The notes under the pieces were generated by a model that worked only from the letters and a program-made list of their open reading frames with translations, made no database searches and had not been told where the DNA came from. Shown in pieces: positions 59,440 through 64,000 of a DNA stretch of 64,000 nt. Position numbers and translations under genes: made by a program. Numbering within the stretch: the stretch's first letter is position 1; every line of letters begins with the position of its first letter. This stretch comes from Saccharum officinarum (lineage: Eukaryota; Streptophyta; Magnoliopsida; Poales; Poaceae), in the NCBI GenBank assembly GCA_020631735.1, contig CM036160.1, forward strand, positions 6,556,407 through 6,620,406. The letters run 5' to 3'.

Positions 59440-60170
59440 ACGTATGGAATAGAGAGATATACAATAAGCATATATATATCTAAAGATACGAAACCCTAGA
59501 TAGCAAGCACGTGAGATACGAAGTGAAACAACGCTAAGCTACCTCGGATCGACGAGACGACGGTGAAGGGACGAGATGATCTAGTTCGCGAGAACTCCCG
59601 AGATCGGCGATCGAGCACTGAAACGACCAATCTAGATAGCAATGAAAGGTTATGGTCAACGGCAAGCCCTAACGAGAGAATTGAAAGGACTTGAATCGAA
59701 AACGGAATCGAGACGAGCCGTTACCTCGACAAGCCCTAGGGTTGAAGGAAACCCTAAGCTAGGGTTTAGGGGTAAACCCTAGGTTCAAATCTCGGCCGAA
59801 GGAAGCGAGGGCACGGGAGCACAGGGGTGAGCTGCGGCGCTGGGGGATACCACAGTGGTGGCAGGTGGCCGGCTCTTGGCGGGTGGTGGCTCGCCGGCGG
59901 TGATTTTTGGCGGCGGCGCGATGTGGCGAGCAGCGGGCGCGAACGCGGGCGAGCTGAGCGGTGCAGCGCGATGGGAGCCGCCGGAGAGAAGGAAGGAGGC
60001 AGGTGAGTGGCGGCTCCGGCGGATTTGTCACGGCGGGTTGGCGAGACAAGGCGGCGGCGGCGGATTCCGTTCGGATGAAGCAAAAACGGACAAGTCAAAA
60101 AACGGACAAGACGGAACGGTTTTATGAGGGCTGAGATCCGCTCGATTCGGAAGCACCGGACGCGGTGGTG
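59440..60170 (-). other. GC-rich leader with telo-box motifs and a splice-donor-like site upstream of env-like gene
   Basis: On the minus strand a GC-rich Pro/Arg-coding stretch (to about 59800) is followed by several AAACCCTA / TTAGGGTTT words (59735-59790), then CGAG|GTAACG near 59725, a possible donor. The env-like ATG is 0.4 kb further. Telo-boxes are common in promoters and leaders of plant housekeeping genes. This could be a separate first exon. The ORF 59766-60230 here has no known domain. Confidence 0.45.
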
Positions 60171-60480
60171 AAAATCACCGGACGCGGTGGAGCAGCGTCC
60201 GGTGACACTCCAGTAAGCGCCTGGAGTCACCGGGCGCGTCCGGTGAGGACAGACCGGACGCGGTCAGAGTCCGATGGCTGAGTGCTCGGGAATTCATCGC
60301 GGAGCACCGGACGCGGTGGTGGTAGCCGGGACCGGACGCGGTGGTGGTCAGAGGCGCGTCCGGTGCAGCGTCCGGTGCCTAGATCTGGACTTTGTCTTCT
60401 GGAAAACCGGACGCGCTGGTGGACGCCGGGACCGGACGCGGTGGTGCAGCAACACTGCGTCCGGTGCAGCGTCCGGTCGC
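60150..60480 (-). promoter_or_regulatory. Internal CG-palindrome cluster between pol and env-like gene
   Basis: About ten ACCGGACGCGGTGGTG / GCGTCCGGTG units, the same vocabulary as the LTR palindromes, but located inside the element about 0.5-0.8 kb after the pol stop and upstream of the env-like gene in transcription direction. A degenerate TATA-like CATAAAACC follows near 60120 on the minus strand. Confidence 0.55.
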
Positions 60481-60972
60481 TGTTTTTCGCCATTCTTCGT
60501 TCCGAACTTCGACGCGACTTCTCCCAATCAAGTTCCAGCTCAAAGAGACACAAATAAACACCAATTGGAACCCGATATGAGTGACCTCACTCAAACCCTC
60601 AAATTTTTCAAAATAGTTTGCCTTAGGCTAGTATAATTTTTTACGAAAATAGGCAATAAACACCCAAGGAGCAACGTATGGCCATGCAATAGAGTTTTTG
60701 GACCTTTAGGAGCGTCAAATGCTCTCTCTATTCATGGACGAACACAGAGGTTGCTCAAAGCTAAACCGAAAAGAAACGACAAACAAACAACCATGCATAT
60801 GCAATGCAATACAAGAAAGTAAAGCTAGGTTGCTTGTCAAGTTTGATCCACGGTTAGGCTTCTTCACTCCTCCAAAGGAGGGTTATCGTAACCGTGTTAG
60901 CCAAGCCCTAAATGCATTGCGATAAGGTAAACATGACATATGATACAATGCAATGCAAGGGACAACACGCGC

Positions 60973-62934
60973 TCATTTTTTAAAGTTACTTGAATCAAGC
61001 ACATTAAGTTCACTTCTTAGCCTACAAAAGGTAGCCTCGTCCAAAGGTTTAGTGAAGATATCCGCTAATTGATTTTCACTTCGTACACCTTCTAGTGATA
61101 TGTCATTTTTAGCAACGTGATCTCTTAGAAAGTGATGGCGGATATCAATGTGCTTGGTGCGAGAGTGTTGTACCGGATTATTAGCAATTTTAACGGCACT
61201 TTCATTGTCACATAAAAGTGGCACCTTTTCAAGAACAACTCCATAGTCTAGGAGGGTTTGTTTCATATATAAGATTTGTGCACAACAAGCCCCCGCGGCA
61301 ATGTATTCCGCCTCGGCGGTGGACAAAGCCACACTATTTTGCTTTTTAGATGACCAAGATACTAGTGATCTCCCAAGCAAATGGCACCCTCCGGATGTGC
61401 TTTTTCTATCAATTTTGCAACCGGCATAATCCGAATCGGAATAGCCAACTAGTTGGAATCTAGCTCCTTTGGGATACCATAAACCAATACTTGGGGTGTG
61501 CTTAAGATATCTTAGGATTCTTTTTACGGCACTTAAGTGAGGTTCTTTAGGGCACGCTTGAAAGCGAGCACACATGCACACACTAAACATGATATCGGGC
61601 CTAGATGCGGTAAGGTACAACAAGCTACCAATCATAGAACGGTAGAGAGTTTGATCGACCGGTTTACCTCCCTCATCTAGGTCGAGATGTCCATTTGATG
61701 GCATTGGGGTCTTGATTGGCTTGCATTCTTCCATCTTGAATCTTTTGAGAAGATCCTTGGTATACTTTTCTTGAGAGATGAAAATCCCTTCTCTCATTTG
61801 CTTGACTTGAAAACCAAGGAAGAATGTGAGCTCACCAATCATTGACATCTCGAACTCCTTCGACATCAATTCACCAAATTCCTTGCAATAATCTTCATTT
61901 GTTGACCCGAAGATGATATCATCAACATATACTTGACAAATGAAGATCTCCCCATTAAGCTTCTTGGTGAATAGTGTGGTGTCGACCTTCCCAATGGTGA
62001 AGCCCTTCTCAATGAGGAAGTCCCGGAGGCGCTCATACCACGCTCTAGGGGCTTGCTTGAGCCCATATAGCGCCTTAGACAACCTATAAACATGATTAGG
62101 ATATCTAGGGTCTTCAAACCCGGGAGGTTGATTGACATAGACTAGTTCATTAATAAAGCCATTTAAGAATGCACTTTTCACATCCATTTGATATAGTCTC
62201 ATATCATGGTGTGATGCATATGCAAGAAGGATACGGATGGCTTCAAGTCTTGCAACGGGTGCAAAGGTCTCTCCAAAATCAAGGCCTTCAACTTGAGAGA
62301 ACCCCTTTGCTACTAGTCTTGCCTTGTTCCTCACTACTATGCCTTGGTCATCTTGCTTGTTTCGAAACACCCACTTGGTTCCAATGACTCTTGCACCTTT
62401 AGGATGCTCTTCAAGTGTCCAAACTTGGTTGCGGGTGAAGTTGTTCAATTCTTCATGCATGGCATTCACCCAATCCGGATCTTGAAGAGCTTCTTCTACA
62501 TTCTTAGGTTCAACACAAGAGACAAAAGAGTGATGTTCAACGAAAGAAGCTAGCTTTCGAGATCGAGTCATTACTCCCTTTGTAGGACTCCCTATGATTA
62601 GTTCTTGTGGATGAGCTTGAAGTAGAGGTGAGTTCCTTCTATCAACCACTTGAGGAGGTGGATGGGGAGCATCAACATCTTGTGCTTGTGCCTCGGCTTG
62701 TTCATGAGAGACATAAGTATCTTCATTTTCAACTCTCTCATTCTTGTCATCATCTTGAGGCACACGTGATGAAGATGGTGGATCAATGATTTGCACATCG
62801 TCTTCATCATCTTTTGGCTTGATGTCTCCCACCGGCATTAAACCGAAACGATTTCCATCAAGGGACACGAAGCCACAGTGCTCAAAGCAGTTATCACCTC
62901 CATGACCTAACTTACCAATGTTTCTGCAAAACAC
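60973..62934 (-). CDS. RT-RNase H remnant of pol, fused to LTR sequence
   Basis: 653-residue open frame without stops. The first ~31 residues ([13 protein letters not shown]...) are translated from the 5' LTR remnant. The rest begins in the linker between integrase and RT ([12 protein letters not shown]), then has full reverse transcriptase ([22 protein letters not shown]) and RNase H ([17 protein letters not shown]). Protease and integrase are gone. The closest relative in the window is 4373-5859. The fusion start is accidental in origin; whether it is translated is unknown. Confidence 0.88.
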   Translation of the reverse strand: MFCRNIGKLGHGGDNCFEHCGFVSLDGNRFGLMPVGDIKPKDDEDDVQIIDPPSSSRVPQDDDKNERVENEDTYVSHEQAEAQAQDVDAPHPPPQVVDRRNSPLLQAHPQELIIGSPTKGVMTRSRKLASFVEHHSFVSCVEPKNVEEALQDPDWVNAMHEELNNFTRNQVWTLEEHPKGARVIGTKWVFRNKQDDQGIVVRNKARLVAKGFSQVEGLDFGETFAPVARLEAIRILLAYASHHDMRLYQMDVKSAFLNGFINELVYVNQPPGFEDPRYPNHVYRLSKALYGLKQAPRAWYERLRDFLIEKGFTIGKVDTTLFTKKLNGEIFICQVYVDDIIFGSTNEDYCKEFGELMSKEFEMSMIGELTFFLGFQVKQMREGIFISQEKYTKDLLKRFKMEECKPIKTPMPSNGHLDLDEGGKPVDQTLYRSMIGSLLYLTASRPDIMFSVCMCARFQACPKEPHLSAVKRILRYLKHTPSIGLWYPKGARFQLVGYSDSDYAGCKIDRKSTSGGCHLLGRSLVSWSSKKQNSVALSTAEAEYIAAGACCAQILYMKQTLLDYGVVLEKVPLLCDNESAVKIANNPVQHSRTKHIDIRHHFLRDHVAKNDISLEGVRSENQLADIFTKPLDEATFCRLRSELNVLDSSNFKK

Positions 62935-63003
62935 ACGTTAGTCATGGTAATAAAGTGTTGTCATTAATTACCGAAACCAAACCTTGGGGCCTAGATGCTT
63001 TCA
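62840..63003 (-). repeat. 5' LTR remnant (164 bp)
   Basis: Identical over 164 bases to 56253-56416. It ends at the outer tip CTTTCA. The inner edge joins pol linker sequence directly at 62839/62840, the deletion junction. Confidence 0.95.
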
Positions 63004-63008
63004 AGCAT

Positions 63009-63938
63009 GTGAGACTTCGTTTAAGTGACCGTTACGATCGAACGAACAAGATTTAAAACCTGACACATGGCGAACATCGGGCGGTGGTGCGAGATGCGAT
63101 CGGACGTTGTGTCCACGTATGGTCAGATCGACCGACACATCCAGTCAGCCCAACAGCAGTAGGGTCAAGTGTCTAACGGCTATTTCGTGTTGGGGACGCC
63201 TATATATACTTGTTGGCCAGCTTTGAGGGAGGTCTCTTGGACTTTTTGAGATCCTAACATCCTCTTGAGCTGAGCATACTCCCTCCCACTCATCTCCCTT
63301 GCATGATTGACAAATCAAAGTGAGATTGAGTGATCTCAAGTGCATTTGCTTGTGAGTTTGCATCTAGTTAGTACTTGGGTGATCTTTGGCTGCGGGATTC
63401 TTGTTTCGCTTGGTGGTTGCCGCCACCTAGATGGCTTGGAGGCAGTGAAGGAGTTGTAGCAAGAGTGGTGCTTGTTCTTGGCCACCTCCTAGTGACTTAT
63501 GAGGGGTGTTGTGCCTTCCCGACAACTCTAGTAAATTACTCGTGTTATTGAGTTATCTCATTTGTGGTAGGTTCTTGCGGTGCTCTTGGAGAGCTTAGCT
63601 TTGGATTGCCAATTAGTTGCCGAACCACGAAGTGATGGTTGACACAATTAGGACGTAGCGTGCCGGCAAGCACGTGAACCTTGGGAGAAAAATCGTGTGT
63701 CTCCACTATGATTGATTCCTTGAATTTCTTCTGGTGATTGGTCTTCATATTATTATGATTGGTTCATTCCTCGATGTGGCGGTATAAAGATCATATACCT
63801 CTCTTTTACATTCTGCAAACTAGTTGTAACAAGCTCTTTCGTGTAATTAGTTTTGAGAGCTTATATTATCCTTGCTAGTGTAACTTGTCACCTAGTTGAG
63901 CTCTTTAGTGTAGCTAGCTTGTGATATTTTGTAGTGAC
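63009..63938 (+). repeat. Sirevirus-like LTR, right piece
   Basis: Continues the split LTR: a few GACG/GGTCAG palindrome remnants, TATATATAC at 63201, CTTGTTGGCCAGCTTTG, TGCCGCCACCTAGATGGCTTGGAGG and GCGTGCCGGCAAGCACGTGAA. Each matches in order the LTR at 7900-8450. It ends near 63938, where different sequence begins. Confidence 0.8.
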
Positions 63939-64000
63939 TGTTGACAGTCGTTAACGTACATTACAAACCAATAAATTTCCTTGCACGTATGCACAAATAT
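63939..64000 (+). other. Possible start of another LTR element
   Basis: TGTTGACAGTCGTTAACG begins abruptly where the Sirevirus-like LTR match stops, and starts with TG as an LTR should. Only 62 bases are visible. Confidence 0.35.

Larger units (their letters stand above)
54828..63003 (-). mobile_element. Sirevirus-like copia element, nested, internally deleted
   Basis: Bounded by TGAAAG (54828) and CTTTCA (63003) and an exact AGCAT duplication. Minus-strand order: 5' LTR remnant, RT-RNase H part of pol, non-coding block with CG palindromes, env-like gene, polypurine tract, 3' LTR. Gag, protease, integrase, primer-binding site and about 1.4 kb of the 5' LTR are missing. LTR loss at one end cannot survive a round of reverse transcription, so the deletion occurred after insertion. 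The 164 bases shared by the two LTRs are identical. Confidence 0.93.

Noticed and set aside
59766..60230. 154-residue ORF upstream of the env-like gene as a separate protein
   Set aside because: Starts within CG palindromes and has only Arg/Pro/Ser-rich content; treated as leader sequence instead.

Overview
This is plant nuclear DNA, almost certainly from a panicoid grass of the sorghum / Miscanthus / sugarcane / maize type. That is an inference from the transposon content: Sirevirus (Ty1-copia) LTRs with CG-rich palindromes, CACTA elements with the TTTGCCGAGAGCC subterminal repeat, Stowaway-type MITEs, and an F-box gene family of grass type. The window is mostly nested transposons in different stages of decay. 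One 100-base N gap (33086-33185) means the assembly is unsure there.

Layout. 1-8810: a nearly complete Sirevirus-type copia element (plus strand; 5' LTR cut by the window edge) with an intact gag, a pol broken by two in-frame stops and one frameshift, and a 1789-bp 3' LTR. 9.5-19.7 kb: the only host-like genes, a tandem pair of two-exon F-box genes. The first (9788-11846) has one frameshift in a run of seven A; the second (16788-19505) is a clear pseudogene; a partial third copy of the 3' end lies between them. A foldback Mutator-like element (12360-13833) with an exact 9-bp target duplication, and MITEs, sit among them. 20-23.6 kb: AT-rich MITEs and a probable minus-strand Helitron containing a 1.01-kb tandem duplication. 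23696-33046: a decayed autonomous Helitron on the plus strand with recognisable A|TC and CTAG|T ends, a Rep (HUH) and PIF1-type helicase pseudogene, and a GC-rich 5' segment. 33.2-35 kb: a 1-kb palindromic hairpin and CACTA-type subterminal repeats, then a GC-rich minisatellite.

37006-44438: a CACTA (En/Spm) element of autonomous type with a TNP2 transposase gene and a TNPA-like second gene. Both are broken almost only by stop codons that single C-to-T or G-to-A changes can explain, mostly at CG or CHG sites, which suggests decay driven by cytosine methylation. 44775-44995: Stowaway-like MITE. 45724-52848: non-coding LTR-like material bounded by inverted TGTAACACCC ends, with a non-autonomous CACTA (47230-48655, target duplication GAA) inside. 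53968-64000: an LTR of another Sirevirus-like element split by a minus-strand Sirevirus-like element (54828-63003, target duplication AGCAT). The inner element keeps its 3' LTR, an env-like gene and the RT-RNase H half of pol, but has lost gag, protease, integrase, the primer-binding site and most of the 5' LTR. A further element may begin near 63939.

I found no single new system. The best leads are the LTR-type CG palindromes and telo-box leader repeated inside the second Sirevirus upstream of its env-like gene, the methylation-type stop-codon signature in the CACTA element, Pol III-like boxes inside a non-autonomous CACTA, and several long hairpins that could feed small-RNA production.
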